A stretch of DNA of 64,000 nt, from positions 30,579 through 94,578 of the forward strand of contig NZ_JAPHNL010000292.1 of NCBI RefSeq assembly GCF_026274175.1. Reading direction: 5' to 3'. The translations under genes were made by a program, and so were the position numbers. The notes under the pieces were generated by a model. That model saw only the letters and a list, made by a program, of their open reading frames with translations, made no database searches and was not told the origin of the DNA. Below, piece by piece: positions 8,644-18,737 of the stretch; the stretch's first letter is position 1; each line of letters starts with the position of its first letter. This stretch comes from Streptomyces beihaiensis. GTDB lineage: Bacteria > Actinomycetota > Actinomycetes > Streptomycetales > Streptomycetaceae.

Positions 8644-9722
8644 CCGCGACGGTTCCCGAGAGGCAGCCGGACAAGCAGCCCGGCGGGCGGCCCAGGCAGG
8701 CCGCCGCCGACGAGCGGCTGCTGAGCGCGTCCGTCTGGAAGAAGCTGCTCGGCCGCCCCGAGCTCGGTTCGGTCGTCGGCGCCATCGCCGTGTTCGCGTT
8801 CTTCGCGATCTTCGCGGACAGTTTCGTCAACGCATCCAGCCTCGCCACCGTCCTGTACGCGTCGTCGACCATCGGCATCATGGCCGTACCGATCGCGCTG
8901 CTGATGATCGGCGGAGAGTTCGACCTGTCGGCCGGTGTCCTGGTCACGTCGTCGGCGCTGATCTCGTCGATGTTCAGCTACCAGATGACGGCGAACACCT
9001 GGGTCGGCGCGGGCGTCTCGCTCCTGGTCACCGTCGCCATCAGCGCCTTCAACGGCTTCATGCTCACCCGCACCAGGCTCCCCAGCTTCATCATCACGCT
9101 CGGCACGTTCCTGATGCTGACCGGCCTGAACCTCGGCTTCACCAAGCTGATCAGCGGCACGGTGTCGACCAAGTCGATCTCCGACATGCAGGGCTTCGAC
9201 TCGGCCAGGGTCGTCTTCGCGTCGACCCTCACGATCGGTGGCGTCGACTTCAAGATCACCATCTTGTGGTGGCTGGTCCTGGTCCTGATCGCCACCTGGA
9301 TCCTGCTGCGCACCCGCCTCGGCAACTGGATCTTCGCGGTCGGCGGCGACGTCGACGCCGCCCGCGCGGTCGGCGTCCCGGTCGACAAGACCAAGATCGG
9401 CCTCTACACGGGCGTCGGTTTCGGTGCCTGGGTCTCGGGCCAGCACCTGCTCTTCTCGTACGACGTCGTGCAGTCGGGCGAGGGTGTCGGCAACGAGCTG
9501 ATCTACATCATCGCGGCCGTCATCGGCGGCTGCCTCATCACCGGCGGCTACGGCTCCGCGGTCGGCGCGGCGATCGGCGCGCTGATCTTCGGCATGGCCA
9601 ACAAGGGCATCGTCTTCGCCGAGTGGAACCCGGACTGGTACAAGTTCTTCCTCGGGGCGATGCTGCTCCTGGCCGCCCTGCTCAACGCGTGGGTGCGCAA
9701 GCGCGCGGAGGCGACGACATGA
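8640..9722 (+). CDS. Sugar ABC transporter permease (RbsC/FrcC-like)
   Basis: The 360-residue protein starts at ATG 8640, overlapping the upstream stop (ATGA). A charged N-terminus of about 45 residues precedes eight to ten hydrophobic segments. The family signature appears as [12 protein letters not shown] and later [20 protein letters not shown]. It transports the sugar delivered by the upstream binding protein. Its stop overlaps the ATPase start. Confidence 0.93.
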   Translation: MTATVPERQPDKQPGGRPRQAAADERLLSASVWKKLLGRPELGSVVGAIAVFAFFAIFADSFVNASSLATVLYASSTIGIMAVPIALLMIGGEFDLSAGVLVTSSALISSMFSYQMTANTWVGAGVSLLVTVAISAFNGFMLTRTRLPSFIITLGTFLMLTGLNLGFTKLISGTVSTKSISDMQGFDSARVVFASTLTIGGVDFKITILWWLVLVLIATWILLRTRLGNWIFAVGGDVDAARAVGVPVDKTKIGLYTGVGFGAWVSGQHLLFSYDVVQSGEGVGNELIYIIAAVIGGCLITGGYGSAVGAAIGALIFGMANKGIVFAEWNPDWYKFFLGAMLLLAALLNAWVRKRAEATT

Positions 9723-10549
9723 CCGACGACCACACCCCTCTCGTCGAGCTGGACGGTGTCAGCAAGTACTACGGGAACATCCGCGCCCTCGAGGACGTCT
9801 CGCTCCTCGTCAACGCCGGGGAGATCACGTGTGTGCTCGGCGACAACGGCGCGGGCAAGTCGACCCTCATCAAGATCATCGCGGGCCTGCACCAGCACGA
9901 CGCGGGCACGTTCCGGATCGAGGGCGAACAGACGAGACTCGCCAGTCCGCGCGAAGCCCTCGAGCGGGGCATCGCCACGGTCTTCCAGGACTTGGCCGTC
10001 GTCCCGCTGATGCCGGTGTGGCGCAACTTCTTCCTCGGCTCCGAGCCGACGAAGGGCGCGGGGCCGTTCAAGCGGTTGGACGTCGAGCTCATGCGCCGCA
10101 CGACCCGTGAGGAGCTGCTCCGCATGGGTATCGACCTGCGCGACGTCGACCAACCCATCGGCACGCTCTCCGGCGGCGAGCGCCAGTCCGTGGCCATCGC
10201 CCGAGCCGTCTACTTCGGTGCGAAGGTCCTCGTCCTGGACGAGCCGACCGCGGCGCTCGGGGTGAAGCAGTCCGGCGTGGTCCTCAAGTACGTGGCGGCC
10301 GCGCGCGACGCGGGGCTCGGCGTGGTCCTGATCACGCACAATCCGCACCACGCCTACCTCGTCGGCAACCGGTTCGTGCTGCTCAAGCGCGGTGGCATGG
10401 TCGGCAGCCACACGCGCGAGGAGATCAGCCTCGACGAGCTGACCCGCCAGATGGCGGGCGGCAGTGAGCTGGACGACCTCCGTCATGAACTGGAGCGAGC
10501 CCCGGCCCCCACGCACCTGGGCGGGCACCCGCGGGGCGCGACCGAGTAG
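9719..10549 (+). CDS. Sugar ABC transporter ATPase, single domain
   Basis: The 276-residue protein has one ATPase domain: Walker [10 protein letters not shown], signature LSGGERQS, Walker [13 protein letters not shown] and switch histidine ITHNP. RbsA/XylG-type ATPases of this transporter class usually have two fused domains, so the short FrcA-like form is worth noting. It must act as a homodimer. The start at 9719 is an ATGA overlap with the permease. Confidence 0.93.
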   Translation: MTDDHTPLVELDGVSKYYGNIRALEDVSLLVNAGEITCVLGDNGAGKSTLIKIIAGLHQHDAGTFRIEGEQTRLASPREALERGIATVFQDLAVVPLMPVWRNFFLGSEPTKGAGPFKRLDVELMRRTTREELLRMGIDLRDVDQPIGTLSGGERQSVAIARAVYFGAKVLVLDEPTAALGVKQSGVVLKYVAAARDAGLGVVLITHNPHHAYLVGNRFVLLKRGGMVGSHTREEISLDELTRQMAGGSELDDLRHELERAPAPTHLGGHPRGATE

Positions 10550-10584
10550 CCCGCCGCGGTCCGTGCGGCGGCTGCGGGTGGTCC

Positions 10585-10640
10585 GCGGCTGGTCGCGCGG
10601 TTCCGCGCGCCCCTGGGAGCGCGGGGCGCCGGCAACCACG
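10585..10640 (+). repeat. Possible dispersed Streptomyces intergenic repeat
   Basis: The sequence CTGGTCGCGCGGTTCCGCGC followed by GCCCCTGGGAGCGCGGGGC resembles a short GC-rich palindromic repeat that I remember from many Streptomyces intergenic regions. It lies in the 204-base gap before the ROK kinase. Recognition is from memory only. Confidence 0.3.
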
Positions 10641-10753
10641 ACGCACCGGCACCGCGCACACGACCGCACCACCCCACCCGCGGCGCGGCCACGCCGCGCC
10701 ACCCCGCAAACCCGGCATGCGGCGCGACCACCGAGTGAGGCAGAATCGCCGCA

Positions 10754-11926
10754 ATGAGCACCTACCGTGACCTCGCGCACCGCGGCAGCGCTCGGGCCAC
10801 CGTCCTGCGGACGGTCGGCACCCGGGAACGCCGCTCGCACCTGACCGCGCCCCGCGTGCCGACGGTCGGCATCGACATCGGCGGCACCAAGGTGATGGCG
10901 GGCGTCGTCGACGCGGACGGCGCCATCCTGGAGACGCTGCGCACGGAGACCCCGGACAAGTCGAAGAGCCCGAAGGTCGTCGAGGACACCATCGTGGAAC
11001 TCGTGCTCGACCTCTCCGACCGGCACGACGTGCACGCGGTCGGTATCGGCGCGGCCGGCTGGGTCGACGCGGACCGCAACCGCGTCCTGTTCGCCCCGCA
11101 CCTGTCCTGGCGCGACGAGCCGCTGCGCGACCGCCTCTCCGGCCGCCTCGCGGTCCCGGTCATGGTGGACAACGACGCCAACACCGCCGCCTGGGCCGAG
11201 TGGCGGTTCGGCGCGGGCCGCGGCGAGGACCACCTCGTCATGATCACCCTCGGTACCGGCATCGGCGGCGCCATCCTGGAGGACGGGCAGGTCAAGCGGG
11301 GCAAGTACGGGGTCGCGGGCGAGTTCGGGCATATGCAGGTCGTGCCGGGCGGCCACCGCTGCCCGTGCGGCAACCGAGGCTGCTGGGAGCAGTACAGCTC
11401 AGGAAACGCGCTGGTCAGGGAGGCCCGCGAGCTCGCCGCCGCGGACTCTCCGGTCGCGTACAACATCATCGACCGGGTGCACGGCAACATCCAGGACATC
11501 ACGGGGCCGCTCATCACCGAGCTGGCCCGTGAGGGTGACGCCATGTGCGTCGAGCTGCTCCAGGACATCGGCCAGTGGCTCGGCGTCGGTATCGCCAACC
11601 TCGCCGCGGCTCTCGACCCGTCCTGCTTCGTCATCGGCGGCGGGGTCAGCGCAGCGGACGACCTGCTGATCGGCCCGGCCAGGGACGCGTTCAAGCGCCA
11701 CCTCACCGGCCGCGGCTACCGCCCGGAGGCCCGTATCACCCGTGCCGAGCTGGGCCCGGAGGCCGGAATGGTCGGCGCCGCGGACCTGGCGCGTCTGGTC
11801 GCCCGCCGCTTCCGCCGCGCCAAGCGCCGCCGCGTGGAGCGCCATGAGCGGTACGAGCGCTACGCGGCCCAGGCGCGCGGCCTCAGCCGAACCGGCTCGA
11901 CCGGCGGCGCGGCGGACCGCGACTGA
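10754..11926 (+). CDS. ROK-family sugar kinase
   Basis: The 390-residue protein has the ROK features in order: phosphate loop VGIDIGGTKVMAG at about residue 36, catalytic VMVDNDANTAAWAE, the glycine-rich GTGIGGAI, and the zinc-binding GHMQVVPGGHRCPCGNRGCW. It lacks an N-terminal helix-turn-helix, so it is an enzyme, not a NagC-type repressor. It would phosphorylate a hexose such as glucose with ATP. The first 35 residues and the Arg-rich last 45 residues exceed the usual length of about 320. It follows the importer by 204 bases and probably acts on the imported sugar. Confidence 0.9.
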   Translation: MSTYRDLAHRGSARATVLRTVGTRERRSHLTAPRVPTVGIDIGGTKVMAGVVDADGAILETLRTETPDKSKSPKVVEDTIVELVLDLSDRHDVHAVGIGAAGWVDADRNRVLFAPHLSWRDEPLRDRLSGRLAVPVMVDNDANTAAWAEWRFGAGRGEDHLVMITLGTGIGGAILEDGQVKRGKYGVAGEFGHMQVVPGGHRCPCGNRGCWEQYSSGNALVREARELAAADSPVAYNIIDRVHGNIQDITGPLITELAREGDAMCVELLQDIGQWLGVGIANLAAALDPSCFVIGGGVSAADDLLIGPARDAFKRHLTGRGYRPEARITRAELGPEAGMVGAADLARLVARRFRRAKRRRVERHERYERYAAQARGLSRTGSTGGAADRD

Positions 11927-11955
11927 GGCCGATGGAAGTGACAGGACGTACCACC

Positions 11956-12534
11956 ATGACCGTGCCCAGCCAGCCGTTGCCCGCCGCGGGCGAGCAGCCG
12001 CCACAGCCGCCGTCGCGCCGCCACGTGATCCGCCGCCGCGCCCTCACACTCCTGACGATCGTGCTGCTCGTCGGCATTCCGGCCGGATATCTCGTCATCT
12101 CGGCCAACCAGAGCCGGGACAGCGGCAAGGACAAGGAGGCGAAGTACTCGGCGACCGGCCTCACCGTCGGCTGGCCGTCCAGGGTGCAGCGCCGCCTGTA
12201 CGAGGTCCCGATTCCGGGCGGGACCCGGAACGTCGCGTACTACGAGACCAACAATTACAAGGTCAGCCGCCTGTACGCGCAGTTCCTCACGAGCAACGCG
12301 GGCCTTGAGAAGTATCTGGGCGCGATCGGCAGCAGCACCTTGGACCTCAAGCGCGACGACATCGCGATCGGGGAGCGGGACCGCCAGGTGGCCGGATGGG
12401 ACTTCACGGGGCCGGGCCCCTGGTACGGCCTCACGCACCGTCAGAAGGACCCCGCACCCACCCAGACGATCGTCGTCAACCGCTCCAACCCGGACCATCC
12501 GATGATCTACGTGGTCTCGATCACGCACCCCTGA
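11956..12534 (+). CDS. Single-pass membrane protein of unknown function
   Basis: The 192-residue protein starts at ATG 11956, with AGGACG upstream; an in-frame ATG at 11932 is an alternative that adds eight residues. A proline-rich cytoplasmic start is followed by a basic patch (RRHVIRRRALTL) and one hydrophobic helix (about residues 36-55). The remaining 135 residues lie outside and contain no family motif I recognise. It begins 29 bases after the ROK kinase stop and is probably co-transcribed. Confidence 0.75.
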   Translation: MTVPSQPLPAAGEQPPQPPSRRHVIRRRALTLLTIVLLVGIPAGYLVISANQSRDSGKDKEAKYSATGLTVGWPSRVQRRLYEVPIPGGTRNVAYYETNNYKVSRLYAQFLTSNAGLEKYLGAIGSSTLDLKRDDIAIGERDRQVAGWDFTGPGPWYGLTHRQKDPAPTQTIVVNRSNPDHPMIYVVSITHP

Positions 12535-12570
12535 CGCCCTGACGCCCTGACGCCCTGACGCTCTGACGCC
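12531..12570 (+). repeat. Five tandem copies of an 8-bp unit
   Basis: CTGACGCC is repeated five times (the fourth copy ends in T), beginning at the stop codon of the membrane-protein gene. It looks like slippage expansion. Confidence 0.8.
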
Positions 12571-13276
12571 AGGTGATGGCCGTGACGCCCGACGCGCCGA
12601 CCGTCCGCCGCACGCCCGTGAACCCCTCCCGGGTGCCCCCTTCGCTTCGGCGTTCGCCGTGCCGTCCGCCGGGTTGCCGCCGCTGACCGCCGAGGTCCGG
12701 GCCCGAGCGACGTTCGAGGGCGCGGCCGCCGCCGTGCGGTGGTTCCTGGTGGCGCGATGGCGCGCCGGACTCACCCTGCGGCTCGGGCGTCCGCGGGCCT
12801 CACGCTCCACGTACTGGGCCGACCCGTCGCCCACTTGAGCGCCGAGAAGGTCACGCTGGAGGCGAGCCTCGCCCCCGCTCGTCGCGCGCGACACCGTGTC
12901 CCTGGACGGGGAGCGGCTCGTCCGGTCCACATACGTCGACTTCGTCCGCCCCGCGGCCCCGCGCCGTGTGGCCGCCGCCGTGCCCGCGCCCACCGCACCG
13001 TCCCGTCGCTGCCCGGACGGGCGGTCCGGGACGCCGTCACGGCAGGGCCTCGCGGCTTCTAATGAAGTGGCCAACCCCATCCTATGGAGGGGCAAAGAAT
13101 TCGCCGGGGTACTGCCGGTCACACCTGCCGTCGCACTAGGTTCCTCTCACCTTTCATGTCGCGTTCTTCGGCATGTAGGTATGTCATGCTCATGACTGTG
13201 CTGACGGATCGTCAAGCACGTCACGGGCCTGCCCATCCAGTGCGAAACCCCACGTCAACCGGAGGCAGTACCCCCC
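12571..13276. other. Long intergenic stretch with no supported gene
   Basis: About 490 bases of GC-rich sequence (12571-13060) show protein-like fragments in plus frames that never form one open frame with a start, including one reading VSLDGERLVRSTYVDFV near 12898. It may be a decayed gene. From about 13060 the sequence becomes more AT-rich and probably holds the promoter of the protease at 13277; the RBS is CCGGAGG at about 13258-13264. Confidence 0.4.
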
Positions 13277-15346
13277 ATGCATGAGTCACGTTCGAGCGGG
13301 CACAGACGAAGCCTGCGAAGACTGGTCGGCATAGCGTTCCCCGCCCTCGCGCTCACGGTCGCCGGCCTCGTCGCCGCACCGACCGCAGGAGCCCAGACCC
13401 CGGCCGCCGCGCCGCACTCCACGAAGGCCGCGCACAACAGCCGAGCGCTGACAGCTCCTTCGCGGCAGACCTACCACTCGACCGGCAAGGCCGGTCAGAA
13501 GGTCCACACGAAGCACCTGTGCTCCACGGCCGAGCCGGGCCACGCGTCCTGCTTCGCCCAGCGCCGCACCGACATCGAGCAGCGGCTCGCCTCGGCGGTC
13601 GCCGCCGCGGCCCCCTCCGGTCTCTCCCCGGCCAACCTGCACAGCGCCTACAACCTGCCCACGACGGGCGGCTCGGGCATGACGGTCGCCATCGTCGACG
13701 CGTACAACGACCCCAACGCCGAGTCAGACCTGGGTACTTACCGCGCCCAGTACGGCCTGTCGTCGTGCACCAAGGCCAACGGCTGCTTCAAGCAGGTCAG
13801 CCAGACCGGCTCCACCACCTCGCTGCCGACCAACGACAGCGGCTGGGCCGGCGAGGAGATGCTCGACGTCGACATGGTCAGCGCGGTCTGCCCGAACTGC
13901 AACATCATCCTCGTCGAGGCGAACTCCGCCAGCATGGCCGACCTCGGCGCCGCCGAGAACGAAGCCGTCGCGCTCGGCGCCAAGTTCATCTCCAACAGCT
14001 GGGGCGGCGGCGAGTCCTCCTCGCAGACCAGCCAGGACGCGCAGTACTTCGACCACCCGGGCGTCGCGATCACCGTCTCCGCCGGTGACTCCGCCTACGG
14101 TGCCGAGTACCCCGCGACCTCCCAGTACGTGACCGCCGTCGGCGGCACCGCCCTCACCACCTCCTCCAACTCCCGTGGCTGGAGCGAGTCGGTGTGGCAC
14201 ACCAGCTCCACCGAGGGCACCGGCTCCGGCTGCTCCTCCTACGACCCCAAGCCGAGCTGGCAGACCGACAGCGGCTGCTCCAGGCGCATGGAGGCCGACG
14301 TCTCCGCCGTCGCCGACCCGGCCACCGGCGTCGCGGTCTACGACACCTACGGCGGCTCCGGCTGGGCGGTCTACGGCGGCACCAGCGCCTCCTCGCCGAT
14401 CGTCGCCGGCGTCTACGCCCTCGCGGGCACCCCGGGCTCGAACGACTACCCGGCGAAGTACCCGTACCAGCACACCGGCAACCTGAACGACGTGACGAGC
14501 GGCAGCAACGGCTCCTGCTCCACCGCGTACTTCTGCAACGCCGAGACCGGCTACGACGGCCCGACCGGCTGGGGCACGCCGAACGGCACCGCCGCCTTCA
14601 CCTCCGGTGGCAGCACCGGCGGGAACACGGTGACCGTCACCAACCCGGGCAGCCAGTCGACCACCACGGGCAGCTCGGTCAGCCTGCAGATCAAGGCGAG
14701 CGACAGCGCGGGCGCCGCCCTGACCTACAGCGCCTCCGGCCTGCCGGCCGGCCTGTCCATCAACAGCTCCACCGGACTGATCTCCGGCACGGCGTCCACC
14801 GCGGGCACCTACCAGGTGACCGTCACCGCGAAGGACTCCACCGGCGCCACGGGCTCGACGTCCTTCACCTGGACCGTCGGTACCAGCGGCGGGTGCAGCT
14901 CGTCGCAGCTGCTGGCCAACTCCGGCTTCGAGTCGGGCAACACCGGCTGGAACGCCACCAGCGGTGTCATCACCAACTCCAGCGGTGAGTCCCCGCGCAG
15001 CGGCTCGTACTACGCGTGGCTCGACGGCTACGGCTCCTCGCACACCGACACGCTCTCCCAGTCGGTGACGATCCCCGCGGGCTGCACGGCCACGCTCGGG
15101 TTCTACCTGCACATCGACACCTCGGAGACCACCAGCAGCGTCGCGTACGACAAGCTGACGGTCACCGCCGGTTCGAAGACCCTGGCGAGCTACTCGAACC
15201 TCGACGCCGCCTCCGGTTACGTGCACAAGACCTTCGACCTGTCCTCGCTGGCGGGCCAGACGGTCACCCTGAAGTTCAACGGCGTGGAGGACTCCTCCCT
15301 CCAGACCAGCTTCGTCGTGGACGACACGTCCCTGACGACCAGCTGA
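13277..15346 (+). CDS. Secreted sedolisin (S53) serine-carboxyl protease
   Basis: The 689-residue protein has a signal peptide ([21 protein letters not shown], cleavage likely after AGA near residue 39) and a short pro-region. The S53 catalytic domain spans about 115-450. The catalytic set is visible: Glu193 and Asp197 in GEEMLDVDM, oxyanion Asp271 in VSAGDSAYG, and nucleophile Ser370 in GGTSASSP. Downstream are a putative Ig-like fold (about 455-540, [16 protein letters not shown]) and a C-terminal beta-sandwich ([11 protein letters not shown]) that may bind substrate or cell surface. It is an extracellular protease acting at acidic pH in known relatives. The gene stands alone between a promoter region and a strong terminator. 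Confidence 0.93.
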   Translation: MHESRSSGHRRSLRRLVGIAFPALALTVAGLVAAPTAGAQTPAAAPHSTKAAHNSRALTAPSRQTYHSTGKAGQKVHTKHLCSTAEPGHASCFAQRRTDIEQRLASAVAAAAPSGLSPANLHSAYNLPTTGGSGMTVAIVDAYNDPNAESDLGTYRAQYGLSSCTKANGCFKQVSQTGSTTSLPTNDSGWAGEEMLDVDMVSAVCPNCNIILVEANSASMADLGAAENEAVALGAKFISNSWGGGESSSQTSQDAQYFDHPGVAITVSAGDSAYGAEYPATSQYVTAVGGTALTTSSNSRGWSESVWHTSSTEGTGSGCSSYDPKPSWQTDSGCSRRMEADVSAVADPATGVAVYDTYGGSGWAVYGGTSASSPIVAGVYALAGTPGSNDYPAKYPYQHTGNLNDVTSGSNGSCSTAYFCNAETGYDGPTGWGTPNGTAAFTSGGSTGGNTVTVTNPGSQSTTTGSSVSLQIKASDSAGAALTYSASGLPAGLSINSSTGLISGTASTAGTYQVTVTAKDSTGATGSTSFTWTVGTSGGCSSSQLLANSGFESGNTGWNATSGVITNSSGESPRSGSYYAWLDGYGSSHTDTLSQSVTIPAGCTATLGFYLHIDTSETTSSVAYDKLTVTAGSKTLASYSNLDAASGYVHKTFDLSSLAGQTVTLKFNGVEDSSLQTSFVVDDTSLTTS

Positions 15347-15357
15347 CCCGCCCCGCA

Positions 15358-15400
15358 CCGATCGCCCGGTCTCTCCCTGCGGGGGAGGCCGGGCGATCGG
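15358..15400 (+). terminator. Strong hairpin terminator after the S53 protease
   Basis: CCGATCGCCCGG pairs perfectly with CCGGGCGATCGG, and the inner bases extend the stem (CTCCC with GGGAG). It starts 11 bases after the protease stop. Confidence 0.85.
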
Positions 15401-15461
15401 CCGTTGACGGGAGCGGCCGACCTCATGGCTACCGTCGGCACGCTGCTCCCGTTGCGCCGAC

Positions 15462-15515
15462 GCTCGCCACTTCGGCAACGCCCACCACGTCGGCAACGCC
15501 GACCGTCTCGGCAAC
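15462..15515 (+). repeat. Three imperfect 18-bp tandem repeats
   Basis: Three consecutive 18-base units end in TCGGCAAC. They lie between the protease terminator and a decayed lipoprotein gene. In one plus frame they encode Thr-Ser-Ala-Thr-Pro repeats, but that frame has no start. Confidence 0.7.
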
Positions 15516-15552
15516 TCCACCACCACACAGTGGAGTTCAGTAGCGTAGAAGG

Positions 15553-15780
15553 ATGAGAACACATGGGGGAGGCTCGCCGGTGTCGTGAGCCTGGCCGGCG
15601 TGACCCTGGTGCTGGGTGGCTGCGGCAAGATCAGAGCCGGCGACACCGGTGTGGGAGCACTCGGGATGCCTGAGGGCGCGTTTCTCGACGAACCCGAACT
15701 GGCACCGGGACACACTTCGGCCGGTCCAGTGCTTCCCTGGCGGGTGTTCGACGGCGCCCGGCGCCCCCGGAAGAGCAGCC
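15553..15780 (+). pseudogene. Broken lipoprotein gene
   Basis: After GAAGG, the ATG at 15553 encodes only MRTHGGGSPVS before a stop. If two bases are skipped near 15562, the frame reads MRTWGRLAGVVSLAGVTLVL then GGCGKIRAGDTG, a clear lipoprotein signal with lipobox. The mature part is recognisable as GMPEGAFLDEPELAPG, then changes frame again near 15770. This fits a small secreted lipoprotein inactivated by at least two frameshifts. The segment from 15780 to 15936 has no supported gene. Confidence 0.5.
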
Positions 15781-15936
15781 CCTCTGGCTGCCGTGGGGGC
15801 GCTGAAACCGGCGTCCGTCAGTCAGCCCCCATCACCTGCCCGCTCTCGACGCCGAGGAAGCCTCGCCCCCACCCGCCGACGCTCGTCCGAGACCAACCCG
15901 TAAGCCGGATACACACGTCCCGACACTGGAGGTTCC

Positions 15937-16230
15937 ATGCCCAAGGGCTACTGGGTCAGCGCCTACCGCACCGTTTCAGACCCTGAGAAGCTGGCCGCCT
16001 ACAACAAGCTGGCCGGCCCGGCCGTCAAGGCCGGGGGCGGTCGGGTCCTCACCCGCGGCCTTCGAGTCGTGGCGCACGACGCCGGAATCGCCGAGCGCAC
16101 CGTCCTCGTCGAGTTCGACAGCTTCCAGCAGGCCGTCGCGGCGCACGAGAGCGCGGCCTACCAGGAGGTGCTGGCCGCCCTCTCCGACGGCGTCGAGCGC
16201 GACTTCCGCATCGTCGAAGGCATCGACTGA
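15937..16230 (+). CDS. DUF1330 family protein
   Basis: The 97-residue protein starts at ATG 15937 after CTGGAGG. It is a ferredoxin-like alpha/beta dimeric barrel of the DUF1330 type: it opens KGYWVSAYRTVSDPEKLAAY and ends with ALSDGVERDFRIVEG. The family is small, cytoplasmic and without an established reaction. It has its own RBS and no tight coupling to neighbours. Confidence 0.85.
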   Translation: MPKGYWVSAYRTVSDPEKLAAYNKLAGPAVKAGGGRVLTRGLRVVAHDAGIAERTVLVEFDSFQQAVAAHESAAYQEVLAALSDGVERDFRIVEGID

Positions 16231-16431
16231 CCGAGGCCCAGCCGCTTCCTCACCGAAGCTCGCTCCCCCGCCGCGTTCGGCTACGGCCTGTTCAGCCTGC
16301 CGCGGCCCGGCACGCTGTCCGTTCCCGCTGCCGCCGTCGTGAGAGCCTGTGCCGCCTCGCGGTGAAAATCGACCAGTGGACGGTGAGCCTGGCCCACGCG
16401 GTTCTCGGCGGGCGCTCCTAGCGTGTTGCGC

Positions 16432-17256
16432 ATGAAGACAAAGGACATGGGCGAGGTGCTGCTCACCTCGGCACAGATGGCCCGCTTCGTGGCCCGCGGC
16501 TCGCTGCGCCTCGACGCGGTGGTCCCGCCCGAGATGAACGCCGAGGCGCTGCACGTGCTCGCCGAGGGAGTGCCGCCGGTGCCGTACGGCACTGCGGTCT
16601 CACGGGCCTTCCCGCAGGGGACGTTCGTCCACCGCTTGCTCGAACTCCCCCAGGTGGCAGGCGCGTTGCGCAGCCTGGTGGGTCCGGAGCCGAACGTGGA
16701 CCACCATGCCGTGCACCTTCGCGAGCCGCACGGGGGTGAGGCCCAGCCGCTGCACGCCGACGCCGTCATCGACGTACGGCCCGATGCCTTCGACGTCCAG
16801 CTCATGTACTACCCGCACCAGGTGACCCTGGAGATGGGCGGCACGCTCAGCGTGCCCGGCAGCCATCTGCGGCGCACCAACGAGTCCGACACCGGCCGCT
16901 ACCAGAACCTGCGCGGCCAGGACCGCCTGGTCTGCCCGGCGGGCACCGTGGTGTTCCTGCACCACGGGCTCTGGCACGGAGGCCGCCGCAACGACAGCGA
17001 CACCCTGCGGTACATGTTCAAGATCCGCTTCAACCCGGTGGTCCGGCAGCGGCTCCTGTGGGACACGGCGGACCTGGACGATCCGCAGGTCCTTCGCGAA
17101 CTCGACGCGCATTTCCCTTGGTACGAGCAGGCGACCGGCCGCCTGGAGCGGTATCAGCGCATCCTGCTGTGGCGCGAACTCACCGGCGACGCCACCTTCG
17201 ACCTCGACCACTGGGTGACCAGGGTCGCCAACCGCCCTCAGGAGGACGCCGCATGA
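16432..17256 (+). CDS. Phytanoyl-CoA dioxygenase-like Fe(II)/2-oxoglutarate oxygenase
   Basis: The 274-residue protein has the double-stranded beta-helix iron site: His108-Ala-Asp110 in LHADAV and a distal His182 in LWHGG, with a 2-oxoglutarate-binding Arg at about 193. It therefore should hydroxylate a small substrate using Fe(II), oxygen and 2-oxoglutarate. I start at ATG 16432; GTG 16423 is in frame, but neither has a good RBS. The TAGCGT hexamer ending seven bases before the ATG suggests a leaderless mRNA. The gene's last four bases overlap the next start. The substrate is unknown. Confidence 0.8.
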   Translation: MKTKDMGEVLLTSAQMARFVARGSLRLDAVVPPEMNAEALHVLAEGVPPVPYGTAVSRAFPQGTFVHRLLELPQVAGALRSLVGPEPNVDHHAVHLREPHGGEAQPLHADAVIDVRPDAFDVQLMYYPHQVTLEMGGTLSVPGSHLRRTNESDTGRYQNLRGQDRLVCPAGTVVFLHHGLWHGGRRNDSDTLRYMFKIRFNPVVRQRLLWDTADLDDPQVLRELDAHFPWYEQATGRLERYQRILLWRELTGDATFDLDHWVTRVANRPQEDAA

Positions 17257-17564
17257 CCGTGCCCGCGACCCCGCCCGCCGCGGCCCCGCGACAGCAGGTG
17301 CTGGTGCTGTACCTGTCCACCTCCGCCCTTGACGCCCCGGTCGTCGGCTGGTCGAGGTACGACGGGACCGGCCGCACCACCCCGACCGCGGGAGACAGCG
17401 ACGAACCGCCGTACGAGACGGGCGTCGAGGCCCTCCTCGACGGTTGGCGCCTGTTCCAGGCGGCCCAGTTGATCCCGCCGTATCCGGGGCACGAGTACGA
17501 CGTGTCCTTCCTCAAGCACGAGTTCCTCTTCGAGCGGATCGTCAGCTCGGTCGCAGGGGAGTGA
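17253..17564 (+). CDS. Small protein of unknown function
   Basis: The 103-residue protein starts at ATG 17253, in an ATGA overlap with the dioxygenase, so the two are probably translated together. After a proline-rich start it has a hydrophobic strand (QQVLVLYLSTSALD), a loop with Asp/Glu/Pro, and a C-terminus with LLDGWRLFQAAQLIPPYPGH and KHEFLFERIV. There is no signal peptide or membrane helix. I do not recognise the family. Confidence 0.7.
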   Translation: MTVPATPPAAAPRQQVLVLYLSTSALDAPVVGWSRYDGTGRTTPTAGDSDEPPYETGVEALLDGWRLFQAAQLIPPYPGHEYDVSFLKHEFLFERIVSSVAGE

Positions 17565-17610
17565 GGCGAAAGTGAAGTGAGCCGTGGGCGTGCGGTGCGG
17601 ACCGGCCGCG

Positions 17611-17669
17611 TGACCGCACGTCTTGGCCCTGGGCCCTGGGCCCTGGGCCATCGGGCCTCGGTGCGGTCA
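17611..17669. terminator. Hairpin between convergent genes
   Basis: TGACCGCAC pairs with GTGCGGTCA at a distance of 41 bases. The interior contains three tandem GGGCCCT units that can also fold. It lies between the small unknown gene and the sugar kinase, reaching the kinase stop codon, and could terminate both. Confidence 0.55.
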
Positions 17670-18737
17670 GGTCCGGGCCGCCTGCTTCGGCTCCTGCTCC
17701 GGCTCCTGTTCACGCTCGACAGCGCCACCGGTGAGGGCGAAGTCCGCCACCGTCAGGGGCGCGTCCGCGAGCCGGCCGGGTCGCGGCAGGGCGGTGGGCG
17801 GGTCGGCGCCCATGCGCTCGCACGTGAGGGCGGAGACGAGGACCGCGTCGTCCACCGCGGCCGCGAGCACCGCCGCCGGAGCGTCGGCAAGAGCCCGCGC
17901 GGTGTGCCGCCCGCGACGGAGCAGAGCGCTGAGGAGCCCGCTGGTGAACGCGTCGCCCGCACCCACCGTGTCCACCACCGTGACGGTCCTGCCGGGCCGG
18001 CTCACACGCCCCGCGCCGGTGTGGAACGCGTGCGCGCCGTCGGGGCCGTCGGTGATCACGACGAGGAGCGGGCCGAGTTCCAGCCAGCGGGTGGCGACCT
18101 CCTCGATCGGCGTGCCGGGGTAGAGCCACTCGACGTCCTCGCGGCTGGCCTTGACGATGTGAGCCACGCCGACGCTGCGTTCGACCGCGTACCGTCCGCG
18201 TTCCGGGTCGCCCAGCAGAGCGGGCCGGACGTTGGGGTCGTAGCTGATCAACGCTGTGCCGCGGGCGCCCAGCCGCTCGGCGGCGCGGTGGATGTGCTCG
18301 CTGCCCGGCCGTGTCCAGGACGCGACGGAGCCGAAGTGCAGGACGGCGGTGTCGTCAGGGACGCGGGCGGTCTCGGTCCCGGTCCACTGCCAGTCCGAGG
18401 TGCCGTCCTGGTAGAAGTCGTAACTGGCCCTTCCCTGAGCGTCCATGGAGACGACGGCCAGGGTGGTCGGTTCGGTGGCCCGCGGGGAACAGGCCAGGTC
18501 GACGCGCTCGGCGGCGGCGTGATCGCGCAGCAGGCGGCCGAAGGCGTTGTCGGCCAGTCGCGCCATGAGCCGGGTGCGGTGGTCCAGCCGGGCCAGGCCG
18601 ACGGCGACGTTGAACGGGCTGCCGCCGGGACGCGCGCGGTAGTCACCGGGCGCATCGAGCTGGACCAGGTCGATGAGGGCTTCGCCGATCACGGTCACGG
18701 CGGGCCGCTGCTTCGGTGCGGGCGTCGGTTCAGTCAT
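17667..18737 (-). CDS. PfkB-family carbohydrate kinase (fructokinase-like)
   Basis: The 356-residue protein shows the ribokinase/fructokinase fold: an N-terminal VTVIGEALIDLVQL, sugar-binding RPGGSPFNVAVGLARL, and the C-terminal catalytic signature DTVGAGDAFTSGLLSAL with the base Asp. It would phosphorylate fructose or a related sugar with ATP. Its ATG at 18737 overlaps the end of the upstream LacI gene by eight bases, so the two form one minus-strand unit. The C-terminus ends in a Gln-Glu-Pro repeat not usual for the family. It faces a FrcBCA-like importer, consistent with uptake and phosphorylation of one sugar. Confidence 0.9.
   Translation of the reverse strand: MTEPTPAPKQRPAVTVIGEALIDLVQLDAPGDYRARPGGSPFNVAVGLARLDHRTRLMARLADNAFGRLLRDHAAAERVDLACSPRATEPTTLAVVSMDAQGRASYDFYQDGTSDWQWTGTETARVPDDTAVLHFGSVASWTRPGSEHIHRAAERLGARGTALISYDPNVRPALLGDPERGRYAVERSVGVAHIVKASREDVEWLYPGTPIEEVATRWLELGPLLVVITDGPDGAHAFHTGAGRVSRPGRTVTVVDTVGAGDAFTSGLLSALLRRGRHTARALADAPAAVLAAAVDDAVLVSALTCERMGADPPTALPRPGRLADAPLTVADFALTGGAVEREQEPEQEPKQAART

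Noticed and set aside
12771-13062. Small frames on both strands in the gap before the protease
   Set aside because: They are Arg-rich, lack ribosome sites and do not resemble any family; a single decayed gene is more likely.
13724-15715. A 663-codon minus-strand frame opposite the S53 protease
   Set aside because: The protease has intact catalytic residues, signal peptide and terminator on the plus strand; the antisense product is compositional noise.
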